A DNA stretch of 10,234 nt from Paludibacteraceae bacterium (GTDB lineage: Bacteria; Bacteroidota; Bacteroidia; Bacteroidales; Paludibacteraceae), in contig JALNVE010000096.1 in assembly GCA_023227695.1 (NCBI GenBank), positions 1 to 10,234 of the forward strand. Direction: 5' to 3'. How positions within the stretch are numbered: the first letter of the stretch is position 1; each line of letters begins with the position of its first letter. Below the pieces are notes generated by a model. That model had not been told where the DNA came from and did not search any database. It saw only the letters and a list, made by a program, of their open reading frames with translations. This document shows, one piece after another, positions 1 through 6,812 of this stretch. A program made the position numbers and the translations under genes.

Positions 1-75
1 ATAGGAATAACCTAAAGACCTTTCTGCTGGTCTGTTTTTGTCAAACGTGGGTGGTACAAGAAATGTAATTTTCAT
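1..75 (-). CDS. N-terminus of a probable B12-binding radical SAM protein (partial)
   Basis: Only the first 25 codons lie in the window; the gene continues past position 1. The peptide begins MKITFLVPPTFDKNRPAERS. A short beta-strand running straight into a VPP turn, followed by a PAER-type segment, resembles the N-terminus of B12-binding-domain radical SAM enzymes, whose cobalamin-binding Rossmann domain starts this way. The family call rests on this similarity alone, because the DxHxxG and CxxxCxxC motifs would lie outside the window. The start is well supported: AAAAGGAG sits 7 nt upstream of the ATG, an unusually strong ribosome binding site for this phylum, and a -7 box lies at 126-133. 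It is separated from mtaB upstream by 174 nt, so it probably has its own transcript. An unrelated Rossmann-fold protein is possible. Confidence 0.5.
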   Translation of the reverse strand, partial: MKITFLVPPTFDKNRPAERSLGYSY

Positions 76-82
76 CTTCTAT

Positions 83-90
83 CTCCTTTT
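83..90 (-). promoter_or_regulatory. Strong Shine-Dalgarno site of the partial gene at 1-75
   Basis: The minus strand reads AAAAGGAG here, 7 nt before the ATG at 75. Most genes in this window lack a recognisable Shine-Dalgarno sequence, so this one stands out and fixes the start. Confidence 0.75.
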
Positions 91-125
91 ATTTTAGACA
101 TATAAAACATATCGTTGTCTGATTT

Positions 126-133
126 CAAAGATA
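126..133 (-). promoter_or_regulatory. Bacteroidota-type -7 promoter box (TATCTTTG)
   Basis: The minus strand reads TATCTTTG, a perfect match to the Bacteroidota -7 consensus TAnnTTTG recognised by the primary sigma factor. It lies 50 nt upstream of the ATG at 75, giving a leader of roughly 45 nt. I see no good TTTG -33 box at the usual spacing. The 76-249 gap is otherwise A+T-rich, with no hairpin convincing enough to call a terminator for mtaB. Confidence 0.6.
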
Positions 134-249
134 AAGTTTTATATTCAATAATAATCTGCAAAATCAATTTCATTGAATCTTTTATCCTTTTTCAACATTC
201 ATCCATTCTATAAATAGGTAACCATAAAACAGACAAGATAAAAGCCTCC

Positions 250-1563
250 TTAAAAAGTGCAATTGAGCGACTGTTTATCTTCCGTAAAATCACCCAAACG
301 AACTTTTGTTAAAGTATTAACCAATGACTTATCAAAATCAGTCTCTACCCTGAGATAATTATCAGTAAAGCCATGCATGCGTCCGTCGCTATGTTTATCC
401 TCCCACAAAACAACGGCATCTTTACCAATATGTGAAGAATAGAAAGCCAAACGCTTCTTTTCGGAGAGTTCGTGCAACAAATCACTTCTTCGTTTCTTCT
501 CCTTGGCAGAGACACGACCTTCAATCTTTAAAGCCTGAGTATTAGGACGTTCAGAATAAGAAAAGACATGTAGCTGGGAAATGTCCAAACCTTCAATAAA
601 ATGGTAGGCATCATCAAAATAGGCCTCGGTTTCGCCATTAGTTCCCACAATCACATCCACGCCAATAAAGGCGTCTGGCATTACCTTCTTAATCGCTGCA
701 ATCTTAGCGGCAAACAGATCTCGTTTATAATGACGTTTCATCAGAGCCAAGACCTCATCAGAACCCGACTGCAACGGGATATGGAAATGAGGAACGAACT
801 TGGACGATTTGGCCGTGAAGGCTATCATCTCATCCGTAAGCAAATCGGGCTCAATAGAAGAGATACGGTAACGCTCAATGCCCTCAACATTATCCAGTTC
901 GCGAACCAAATCGAAGAAAGTGTTGCCCGTTGATTTTCCGAAATCACCGATGTTCACACCAGAGATGACAATCTCCTTTGCCCCTTCCGAAGCAGCCATC
1001 TTAGCCTGAGCCACCGTATCGGCAATGGAACCGTTACGGCTACGACCTCTGGCAATAGGCACCGTACAATAAGAGCAGAAGTTATCACAACCATCCTGTA
1101 CCTTTAAGAAGAAACGGGTACGGTCTCCCCTTGTGCAGGAAGGGAAAAAAATACTGATGTCCTTACGTGCAGTATGGACCACCTTCGCCTCACTCTCCTT
1201 ATCAAGAGAGGACAGATGCTCAACAATGTCAAATTTGTTCTGCATACCCAAAACCAGATCCACACCTTCGATAGAGGCAACGACTTCAGGCTTGAGCTGT
1301 GCATAACAACCGATTACAATGATATAAGCACCCGGATGTTTGGATATCATCTGTTTGATAGCCTGACGATCTTTTCTGTCGGCCGTCTCCGTCACCGAGC
1401 AGGTATTGATAAGACAAACATCGGCCACCTCGCCTGGTTTGACCTTTCGGAACCCATTTTCCAATAGCATCTGCCCGATGGTAGATGTCTCGGCAAAATT
1501 AAGCTTACAACCCAAGGTATGGAAAGCCACCTTTTTGTCTTTAAAAATCGTCTGATCTATCAT
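250..1563 (-). CDS. mtaB: tRNA (N6-threonylcarbamoyladenosine(37)-C2)-methylthiotransferase MtaB
   Basis: A cytosolic radical SAM enzyme that converts t6A37 to ms2t6A37 in tRNAs reading ANN codons. The protein is 437 aa from the ATG at 1563. The N-terminal UPF0004 methylthiotransferase domain carries the three auxiliary cluster cysteines in TLGCKLNFAET (Cys19), NTCSVTE (Cys55) and GCYAQ (Cys86). The radical SAM core has CDNFCSYC (Cys159, Cys163, Cys166), followed by ARGRSRNG and later HFHIPLQSGSDEVL. The C-terminal 60 or so residues are where a TRAM RNA-binding domain is expected. CKLNFAET and the RGDRTRFFLKVQDGC region identify the MtaB subfamily rather than MiaB or RimO. An in-frame TTG at 1593 would add 10 residues, but the ATG gives the usual family N-terminus (MIDQTIF). 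There is no Shine-Dalgarno. The gene stands alone, 670 nt from tkt, and no canonical -7 box was found upstream. Confidence 0.95.
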   Translation of the reverse strand: MIDQTIFKDKKVAFHTLGCKLNFAETSTIGQMLLENGFRKVKPGEVADVCLINTCSVTETADRKDRQAIKQMISKHPGAYIIVIGCYAQLKPEVVASIEGVDLVLGMQNKFDIVEHLSSLDKESEAKVVHTARKDISIFFPSCTRGDRTRFFLKVQDGCDNFCSYCTVPIARGRSRNGSIADTVAQAKMAASEGAKEIVISGVNIGDFGKSTGNTFFDLVRELDNVEGIERYRISSIEPDLLTDEMIAFTAKSSKFVPHFHIPLQSGSDEVLALMKRHYKRDLFAAKIAAIKKVMPDAFIGVDVIVGTNGETEAYFDDAYHFIEGLDISQLHVFSYSERPNTQALKIEGRVSAKEKKRRSDLLHELSEKKRLAFYSSHIGKDAVVLWEDKHSDGRMHGFTDNYLRVETDFDKSLVNTLTKVRLGDFTEDKQSLNCTF

Positions 1564-1592
1564 TTCTGTTTTATTTTTTCTAATAAATTTCA

Positions 1593-1605
1593 ATCAAGTA
1601 AAAAA
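1593..1605 (+). repeat. 13-bp inverted repeat, left arm (ATCAAGTAAAAAA)
   Basis: ATCAAGTAAAAAA here is the perfect reverse complement of 2066-2078. Together the arms bracket the hairpin-rich element asymmetrically: 25 nt from the left copy and 115 nt from the right copy. They could be the ends of a larger mobile element. The A-tract makes a chance match easier, and no flanking target duplication is visible. Confidence 0.4.
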
Positions 1606-1630
1606 CACGGGGATATCAAAATCTTACATT

Positions 1631-1743
1631 TAGCCGCGAAGGCGGCTGCATAATAATAGCCGCGGACGAAGTCCGTGGTTATCAGTGCAATTAAAACGCA
1701 TTATTTGTAGTGCCGAATAGGTACTACATAGATAATCAATAAA
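1631..1743 (+). repeat. Structured repeat, copy 1: three consecutive hairpins A-B-C
   Basis: Hairpin A is AGCCGC (1632-1637) / GCGGCT (1642-1647) with a GAAG loop. Hairpin B is AGCCGCGGAC (1658-1667) / GTCCGTGGTT (1671-1680) with a 3-nt GAA loop and ten pairs, two of them G-U. Hairpin C is TGTAGTGCC (1706-1714) / GGTACTACA (1720-1728) with a 5-nt loop and nine pairs, one of them G-U. The G+C-rich stems stand out from an A+T-rich background. The unit aligns with the reverse complement of 1839-1950 without gaps except for one extra base in the loop of hairpin C. No protein is encoded. It is best described as a REP- or MITE-like structured repeat; a folded RNA is the alternative. Confidence 0.7.
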
Positions 1744-1838
1744 CTTCAATATTGAAATAAATGTCGAATATTGAACAAAAAATCAGGACTCGTGAAATGT
1801 GCCATTTTTTTGACCTGAATTTTATCTTATTCTTCATC

Positions 1839-1950
1839 TTTCTAGATTATCTGTGCAGTACCTGTCGGCACTGGTAATCGCCTATTGTTTTGAATATTGC
1901 AACCGGAGGCGATGCCACCGGCTATTCCTATGTAGCCGCCTTCGCGGCTA
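1839..1950 (-). repeat. Structured repeat, copy 2 (inverted): hairpins C'-B'-A'
   Basis: This is the reverse-complement counterpart of 1631-1743. In plus-strand order: hairpin C' CAGTACC (1856-1862) / GGCACTG (1867-1873) with a TGTC loop; hairpin B' AACCGGAGGC (1901-1910) / GCCACCGGCT (1914-1923) with a GAT loop and one mismatch; hairpin A' AGCCGC (1934-1939) / GCGGCT (1944-1949) with a CTTC loop. The outer 20 nt match copy 1 at 19 of 20 positions. The B stems have diverged in sequence but are still paired. GTAG at 1932-1935 leads into hairpin A'; tetranucleotides of this type precede REP hairpins mobilised by RAYT transposases, but here it overlaps the stem, so the parallel is only suggestive. 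Confidence 0.68.
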
Positions 1951-2065
1951 TTTAAATCTGCACATTTTCAGAACCAAGTTTTGAACACCCTACCTTTCAG
2001 GGCGTAACAGTATCAAAATCTATAAGAGCATTTCGTTATTTGACATTGCTAATCTATCAACGCAC

Positions 2066-2078
2066 TTTTTTACTTGAT
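2066..2078 (-). repeat. 13-bp inverted repeat, right arm
   Basis: TTTTTTACTTGAT is the perfect reverse complement of 1593-1605. It lies between the hairpin element and the tkt terminator. Confidence 0.4.
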
Positions 2079-2149
2079 CCCTAATTTCTTGTTAAACATA
2101 TAACCGTTTCTCGAAAAATGAAAAACATGTCATCAAGAACTCTTTTCGT

Positions 2150-2199
2150 AAAAAAGAAAAGCTCCCGACAACACAAAACATGTCACCGAAGAGCTTTTC
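2150..2199 (-). terminator. Intrinsic terminator of the tkt transcript
   Basis: Read on the minus strand, GAAAAGCTC (2199-2191) pairs with GAGCTTTTC (2164-2156) in a 9-bp perfect stem. An inner stem, CGGTGAC with GTTGTCG, extends it through several G-U pairs. The hairpin is followed directly by TTTTTT (2155-2150). It starts 34 nt after the tkt stop codon, the expected place for the end of the directon. The A-tract and stem could also work weakly in the other direction, but no plus-strand gene ends here. Confidence 0.8.
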
Positions 2200-2232
2200 C
2201 TATTATTTCAAAATTCTGCTATAAAGCGAGAA

Positions 2233-4269
2233 TCAGAGTTTCAACATTGCACAAACGTCGTTATAAACGCTCTCGGCATTGAATCCGAACTTCTCATCAA
2301 GAACTGTATAAGGAGCTGAATATCCGAAGTGATCCAAACCATGAATCATACCGTTCAATCCAACCAATCCTCTAATAGTTAAAGGCATACCTGCAGTAAG
2401 ACCATATTTAGGAGTTGCTTCAGGAAGAACTTTCTCCTGATATTCCTTAGACTGATTTCTGAACAAGCCCTCAGATGGAGCAGAAACGATCTGGATGTTA
2501 AGTTTCTTTCTCTCTTCCAACAAAGCTGCCCCATCGAACAAAGTAGAAACCTCAGAACCGCTGGCCACCAAAATAATATCAGCCTTGCCCTTAGCCTCCT
2601 TTGCGATGTAAGCACCCTTCTGAGCCTGCAAAGCATCCTGATAACGGTTGCCAGCAGATGGAAGATCCTTAATGTTTTGGCGAGAGAAGATCAAACCAGT
2701 TGGAGTATCGGTATTCTCCATAGCCATCTTCCATGCTACAGTTGATTCCTGAACATCAGCAGGACGGATAACCAACATGCTGTTCTTACCCTTATGGTTC
2801 TTCACGCTCTCCAACAAACGAACCTGAGCTTCCTGCTCAATAGGTTGGTGAGTCGGACCATCCTCTCCTACACGGAAAGCATCGTGAGACCATACATATT
2901 TAACTGGGAGTCTCATCAAAGCAGACATTCTGTATGCAGGCTTCATATAATCAGAGAATACGAAGAATGTACCACATGCAGCAAACAGACCACCATGAAG
3001 AACTATACCGTTCATGATACAAGCCATTGTCAACTCAGAAACACCGGCATTCAAGAAGGCACCAGTAAAGTCGCCGTTAACCAATGAATGAGTATTTTCC
3101 AAGAACCCGTCTGTACGGTCAGAATTCGAAAGGTCGGCAGAAGCCACGATCATATTCTCAACCTCTTTAGAAAGAACCTTCAATACGTCGGCAGAACCTA
3201 CACGAGTAGCTCCATTAGCCTTCTGTTCGATCTTTGCGTAATCAATTTCAGGAGCCTTACCGCTGAAGAACTTCTCCAACTTCTTAGCCAACTCTGGGTT
3301 CTTCTTAGCCCATTCAGCCTGAGCAGCTTTCTTCTCAGCAACGATTTTGATCAGCTCCTCACGTCTCTTAGCGTACAAAGCCTCTACTTCAGAGAATACT
3401 TTGAATGGATCCTCAGGATCAGCACCCAAATTTTTTATTGTAGAAGGAATATCCACACCAGCCTTAGACAAAGGTTGTCCGTGTGTAGAAACCTGGTTTT
3501 CGAAATTAGAGCCGTCAGCCTTCAAGCAACCCTTACCCATCGTTGTGTGACCAATGATGATGGTAGGTCTCTTTGTCTCTGCGTTAGCTTTAGTAAGCGC
3601 ATCTATAATCTGCTTGGCATCATTACCATTAATCGAAATTACATTCCAATTCCAAGCCTTATATTTCATTTCAATGTCCTCGTTAGACACCTCATCCACC
3701 TTTGTTGAAAGCTGAATGTTGTTGGCATCATAGAACATGATAAGATTGCTCAATCCTAAAGTTCCGGCGATACGGCCAGCACCTTGTGAAATTTCTTCCT
3801 GGATACCACCATCTGATATAAATGTATAAATCTTATGGCTCATCCACTCACCGAAGCGAGCACATAGAAAACGTTCAGCAATAGCTGCCCCAACAGCCAT
3901 TGCATGACCCTGACCCAAAGGTCCGGAAGTGTTTTCTATTCCCCTTTCAAAATCTACTTCTGGATGTCCAGGAGTTTTACTTCCCCATTGACGAAAGTTC
4001 TTCAAATCCTCCATATTGAACTTACCAGAAAGCATAAGCACCGAATACAACATTGGTGACATATGACCTGGATCCAAAAAGAAACGATCACGATTGATCC
4101 ACTTAGAATCATTCGGATCATAGGTTAAGAACTGAGAATAAAGTACGTTGATGAAATCAGCACCACCCATTGCGCCTCCAGGGTGTCCTGATTTTGCCTT
4201 TTCAACCATAGCTGCTATCAACACTCTGATATTGTCAGCAGCACGGTCAAGCGTTTTTATATCAACCAT
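2233..4269 (-). CDS. tkt: Transketolase
   Basis: A thiamine-diphosphate (ThDP) and Mg2+ dependent cytosolic enzyme that moves two-carbon units between ketose and aldose phosphates in the non-oxidative pentose phosphate pathway. The 678-aa length is normal for a full transketolase. The N-terminal ThDP domain has SGHPGG (27-32), DPGH (66-69), GHPE (101-104), GPLGQGH (116-122), the cofactor motif SDGG starting at 152 with metal ligand Asp153 and partner Asn183, and His263. The pyrimidine domain has the catalytic glutamate in GVSELTMA (Glu412) and GEDGPTHQP (468-476, with His474). SDGGIQEE replaces the GDG form of the E. coli enzyme; as far as I recall this is usual in Bacteroidales. The ATG is 17 nt after the upstream stop codon, there is no Shine-Dalgarno, and tkt is the last gene of the directon before the terminator. 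Confidence 0.96.
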   Translation of the reverse strand: MVDIKTLDRAADNIRVLIAAMVEKAKSGHPGGAMGGADFINVLYSQFLTYDPNDSKWINRDRFFLDPGHMSPMLYSVLMLSGKFNMEDLKNFRQWGSKTPGHPEVDFERGIENTSGPLGQGHAMAVGAAIAERFLCARFGEWMSHKIYTFISDGGIQEEISQGAGRIAGTLGLSNLIMFYDANNIQLSTKVDEVSNEDIEMKYKAWNWNVISINGNDAKQIIDALTKANAETKRPTIIIGHTTMGKGCLKADGSNFENQVSTHGQPLSKAGVDIPSTIKNLGADPEDPFKVFSEVEALYAKRREELIKIVAEKKAAQAEWAKKNPELAKKLEKFFSGKAPEIDYAKIEQKANGATRVGSADVLKVLSKEVENMIVASADLSNSDRTDGFLENTHSLVNGDFTGAFLNAGVSELTMACIMNGIVLHGGLFAACGTFFVFSDYMKPAYRMSALMRLPVKYVWSHDAFRVGEDGPTHQPIEQEAQVRLLESVKNHKGKNSMLVIRPADVQESTVAWKMAMENTDTPTGLIFSRQNIKDLPSAGNRYQDALQAQKGAYIAKEAKGKADIILVASGSEVSTLFDGAALLEERKKLNIQIVSAPSEGLFRNQSKEYQEKVLPEATPKYGLTAGMPLTIRGLVGLNGMIHGLDHFGYSAPYTVLDEKFGFNAESVYNDVCAMLKL

Positions 4270-4286
4270 TTTTGATGTAATTTATA

Positions 4287-5054
4287 TTAATGGAAAAAAT
4301 AACTTATCGTATACCTGAATCCCCATTTTCCATCTTCCTTGTCTCCATAACCAGGAGCATAAGAAGGACTGATCAAATAGAGATTATTTTCATCTTTCAC
4401 ATCACGAATAGAAAGGAACTGTTTGAAACGCAACTCTGCGCCCATGCAAAAACCTTTATAGATAGGAGTTGAAACTCCAGCGATGAATTCCATCCAATGA
4501 GCCTTACTATTTCCTGACAGCCATTCTATTCTGTCACTACCATTAGAATCATCTAAAGGCCAATATGAGCTGTTTAATGCAAATCCTGCAATATCGTAAG
4601 AGTAATGCGGAGCTACTGCATATCTGAAACCCAAAAAGCCATAAGGAGTCAGCTTTTTGGAATAATCCTTCTTCAACAAATTAATATTGACTCCCAATTT
4701 ATAATAGATTCCCTTTATGTCATTCGTCACACCCTGAGTCTGTTCATTTCCCGACGTATTATTATAACAATAGTCTGGTGCAGAATCGTACTCCTCATAA
4801 CCAAACTCAAAAGCTGGATATAGGAGATGCATCAAATCCACTTCTATTGAAGCATTCGTTCCGAAACGTTGCGAATTGATGGCAGACATGAGCAAATCAC
4901 CAAGATCATAATCCACGTATACGCCATAAAAAAAAATTTTCTCAGCCTTTTTGTCTTCATCCTTATTCTCTTCAGCAGAAAGCGAAAAGCAAGGAAGGCA
5001 CAACAGCAACAAAAGACTAATAATTCTCCAAATATATGTTGACATGCCTATCAT
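4287..5054 (-). CDS. DUF6048-like exported protein, probable outer-membrane beta-barrel
   Basis: 255 aa with a clear Sec signal peptide: a hydrophobic core IISLLLLLCLPCFSLSA with probable cleavage after Ala27. No lipobox is visible. The mature part is rich in alternating aromatic and small residues (YGFLGFRYAVAPHYSYD, KWGFRYTISYFFH) and ends in an aromatic strand, as outer-membrane barrels do. Its position just after a DUF6452-like lipoprotein matches a gene pair I recall from Bacteroidales, where the partners are DUF6452 and DUF6048. The family name comes from that context and overall look, and the function is unknown. The start overlaps the upstream gene by 38 nt, suggesting translational coupling. 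A second ATG at 5045 (MSTYIW) would shorten the overlap to 29 nt and is equally possible. Confidence 0.75.
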   Translation of the reverse strand: MIGMSTYIWRIISLLLLLCLPCFSLSAEENKDEDKKAEKIFFYGVYVDYDLGDLLMSAINSQRFGTNASIEVDLMHLLYPAFEFGYEEYDSAPDYCYNNTSGNEQTQGVTNDIKGIYYKLGVNINLLKKDYSKKLTPYGFLGFRYAVAPHYSYDIAGFALNSSYWPLDDSNGSDRIEWLSGNSKAHWMEFIAGVSTPIYKGFCMGAELRFKQFLSIRDVKDENNLYLISPSYAPGYGDKEDGKWGFRYTISYFFH

Positions 5055-5706
5055 TGTACTTATTTGTTACAGAATTATTTTTAATCAGAATGGAGCCAAC
5101 TCCTCCTTGAGAAAATTTTAATTTCTTCAACGTGAAGGTGGTCAAATAACCACATTCACTAGAAAGGAAGTGATGACATAAATCTGATGTTATATTCAAA
5201 GTGTCAAGAAGAGGTTTATAGAAATTACCATTTTGAAAAAGACAGATGGTATCGTTCGAAAACATATATGCTTTTCCAATTTTATTCTTAATAAAAATCT
5301 CTTCATCATTCAGATAATACTTTATAGATAGAATTTCATCTTCTGATCTTAGCGTATCGGTCTTTACTGCTACATATTTTATTTTTTCAGCATACGGTTC
5401 CATCAAAAAGAGAAACTGACTTGTTTCTTTATTTGGATTTAATGGAAAATAAATCTGTTGTTTTCCGGAGAAATTCATAATTGAATCAGATCCGATACCT
5501 TTCATTAAAAGTAAAGGAGGTGCAAGCTTTTCAGATGTATCTATCTGAGAATAAAAAGATATTTCCATAGGGCAATACATCGAATCATCACAATGCTCAT
5601 TATCACATGATACAAATGCGAATACCACACCCAAAGACAAAACAAAGAACATCCATCCTTTTCGAACAGCATTTCGTCCTGTTTTATTTAACAAGCCATA
5701 TAGCAT
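5017..5706 (-). CDS. DUF6452-like lipoprotein
   Basis: 229 aa. The N-terminus has basic residues (NAVRKGW), a hydrophobic segment and a lipobox-like FVSC with Cys34 followed by Asp, so export and lipidation are likely. A cysteine-rich start (CDNEHCDDSMYC) leads into a beta-rich domain. The pattern of an ISFY strand, then GIGSDSIMN, then IYFPLNPNKETSQFLF resembles DUF6452, a Bacteroidales lipoprotein family that I recall next to DUF6048. A late segment, SSECGYLTTFTLKKLKF, also fits. Function is unknown. The ATG lies 15 nt after the nitroreductase stop codon and the 3' end overlaps the next gene by 38 nt, so it is almost certainly co-transcribed with both. An internal ATG at 5652 would remove the basic n-region and is less likely. 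Confidence 0.75.
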   Translation of the reverse strand: MLYGLLNKTGRNAVRKGWMFFVLSLGVVFAFVSCDNEHCDDSMYCPMEISFYSQIDTSEKLAPPLLLMKGIGSDSIMNFSGKQQIYFPLNPNKETSQFLFLMEPYAEKIKYVAVKTDTLRSEDEILSIKYYLNDEEIFIKNKIGKAYMFSNDTICLFQNGNFYKPLLDTLNITSDLCHHFLSSECGYLTTFTLKKLKFSQGGVGSILIKNNSVTNKYNDRHVNIYLENY

Positions 5707-5721
5707 CTCTTAGTCTTTTAA

Positions 5722-6243
5722 TTAATAAAAATATTGGGTTATTTCAGTCAGCAATTTACGTTTCGTCTCTGTTTTCTCCCAAACGTTTTTATCCGCAGGA
5801 TATCCTACGGGAACTATAACACAAGGTTCTTCTGACTTCGAAATAATACCTAATGCCTCTTTACATTTCTGAACATCAAAATTGCATACCCAACACGTAC
5901 CCAAGCCTAACTCTGTAGCTTCCAATATCAAATGTTCTGTAGCAATAGCAATATCTATATCACAATGGTCTTTCCCGTCTGCACGTTTCCAAGACTCATC
6001 GTGATTACCTGTCATAACAATATATACAGGAGCGGTTCGAAACCACTCCCTGTCGTAGCAAGCCTGAAGAGCTACTCTTGTTTCTTTATTAATCACAACA
6101 TAAACCTTCCATGGCTGACGATTTACTGCCGACGGAGCCAACTGAACTGCAAATAGCATTTTATTCAGCTTATTTATCTCGACCATCGTCGGAGAAAAAC
6201 TTCGAACGGAACAACGCTTATTTACTAATTCAAGAAAAGTCAT
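5722..6243 (-). CDS. Nitroreductase family protein (FMN-dependent oxidoreductase)
   Basis: 173 aa from the ATG at 6243, a normal size for a compact nitroreductase. It shows the family signature: KRCSVRSF near residue 9 (phosphate and FMN contacts), APSAVNRQPWKV (36-47), a central helix HLILEATELGLGTCWVCNFD (104-123), VPVGYP (144-149) and a late basic KRK. Such proteins are cytosolic flavoenzymes using NAD(P)H to reduce nitro compounds, quinones or unknown substrates; the physiological substrate cannot be read from sequence. Upstream in-frame starts exist at 6255 (ATG) and 6258 (GTG), next to an AAAAGGTG that would be too close to them. The family N-terminus (a few residues before FLELVNKR) favours 6243. 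It sits 28 nt after the upstream stop codon in the directon. Confidence 0.9.
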   Translation of the reverse strand: MTFLELVNKRCSVRSFSPTMVEINKLNKMLFAVQLAPSAVNRQPWKVYVVINKETRVALQACYDREWFRTAPVYIVMTGNHDESWKRADGKDHCDIDIAIATEHLILEATELGLGTCWVCNFDVQKCKEALGIISKSEEPCVIVPVGYPADKNVWEKTETKRKLLTEITQYFY

Positions 6244-6271
6244 ATTATCTTTCATCACCTTTTATCTAACT

Positions 6272-6793
6272 TCAAAAAGCTTTCACTTCAGCTTTAAGTA
6301 CATTCAACGCAATATCAATTGGAGAGTTTTCTAAAGCATTGTAAGACTCGATCAAGACTTTAGAAAGTGCTATTGCAGGAAGGTCGTCCGGAACTTTCTC
6401 GGAATAAGTATTCACAAACTGAACCAAACTCTCCTTTGCATTCTTAATAACCAACCACAAATCCTGACTGATATAAATCTGCTGAGATACGTTATGTTCA
6501 AACTCTTCCCTGATAGTTGACAACAAAGCCATGTGTAAATCACGGACCTTCATACCTGGTAACTGAACTCTAAGAATCAAAGATTCCGGATTGACACGTT
6601 CGAGAAACAAAGCATAACGTTCGTATGCATTGAGGCGAATAGGGCTCAACGCCTTTGCTGTCTCCTTCTTCAACTCATAATAACGACGACGTTCATCGTT
6701 CTTTACCATCTTATCCATTACATAATAAGCGGCAAGAAAAACCAAAACGCCAGGAACCGTAATCTTAAGTAACTCCAAAAGAAAATTCAACAT
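6272..6793 (-). CDS. Membrane-anchored DUF7935-like protein
   Basis: 173 aa. One N-terminal membrane segment (about residues 5-26, ITVPGVLVFLAAYYVMDKM) is followed by a charged helix (KNDERRRYYELKKETAK) and then a soluble, mostly helical domain with LNAYERYALFLERVNPESLI, LPGM and REEFEHNVSQQIYIS. That order resembles DUF7935, a small Bacteroidota family of unknown function; I am recalling the family rather than matching it. The soluble part should face the cytoplasm if the basic residues after the helix stay inside. An in-frame TTG at 6799 adds two residues, but the ATG at 6793 is preferred. It lies 19 nt after the glycosyltransferase stop codon, so it is part of the same transcript. A link to that enzyme is only suggested by position. 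Confidence 0.7.
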   Translation of the reverse strand: MLNFLLELLKITVPGVLVFLAAYYVMDKMVKNDERRRYYELKKETAKALSPIRLNAYERYALFLERVNPESLILRVQLPGMKVRDLHMALLSTIREEFEHNVSQQIYISQDLWLVIKNAKESLVQFVNTYSEKVPDDLPAIALSKVLIESYNALENSPIDIALNVLKAEVKAF

Positions 6794-6812
6794 ATACAAT
6801 CAAATATTGAGT

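Larger units (their letters stand above)
1564..2232. other. Gene-free region between tkt and mtaB
   Basis: About 670 nt without a credible gene. In order it holds: the A-rich mtaB leader; one arm of a 13-bp inverted repeat (1593-1605); two inverted copies of a hairpin-rich repeat (1631-1743 and 1839-1950) around an A+T-rich centre; a short hairpin in the stretch caccctacctttcagggcg (CCCT/AGGG, about 1986-2003); the second arm of the 13-bp repeat (2066-2078); a degenerate hairpin (about 2112-2148); and the tkt terminator (2150-2199). No match to TAnnTTTG directed at mtaB was found anywhere in it, so the mtaB promoter is unidentified. Confidence 0.7.

Noticed and set aside
179..244. CTTTTATC/GATAAAAG inverted repeat downstream of mtaB as a terminator
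   Set aside because: The loop is about 50 nt, the stem is A+T-rich and no T-tract follows, so it is not a convincing terminator.
601..1467. Plus-strand open frames antisense to mtaB (601-933 and 1174-1467)
   Set aside because: They are shadows of the conserved mtaB reading frame and show no domain or start signals.
1564..1593. Ten-codon N-terminal extension of MtaB from a TTG at 1593
   Set aside because: The ATG at 1563 matches the usual family N-terminus. The extension is Lys/Asn-rich read-through of the A-rich leader.
1707..1728. Hairpin C as an integron attC site
   Set aside because: It lacks the attC core (GTTRRRY) boxes and there is no integrase or gene cassette nearby.
1745..1805. 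Tiny minus-strand frame (about 19 codons, MAHFTSPDFLF...) in the centre of the hairpin element
   Set aside because: Too short, with no ribosome binding site, and the region is better explained by repeat structure. It would be worth reviving only if the frame were conserved in other copies of the element.
3088..3708. 206-codon plus-strand open frame inside tkt
   Set aside because: It is antisense to a strongly conserved transketolase, has a low-complexity Leu/Ser/Arg-rich product with no recognisable domain, and has no promoter or ribosome binding site of its own.
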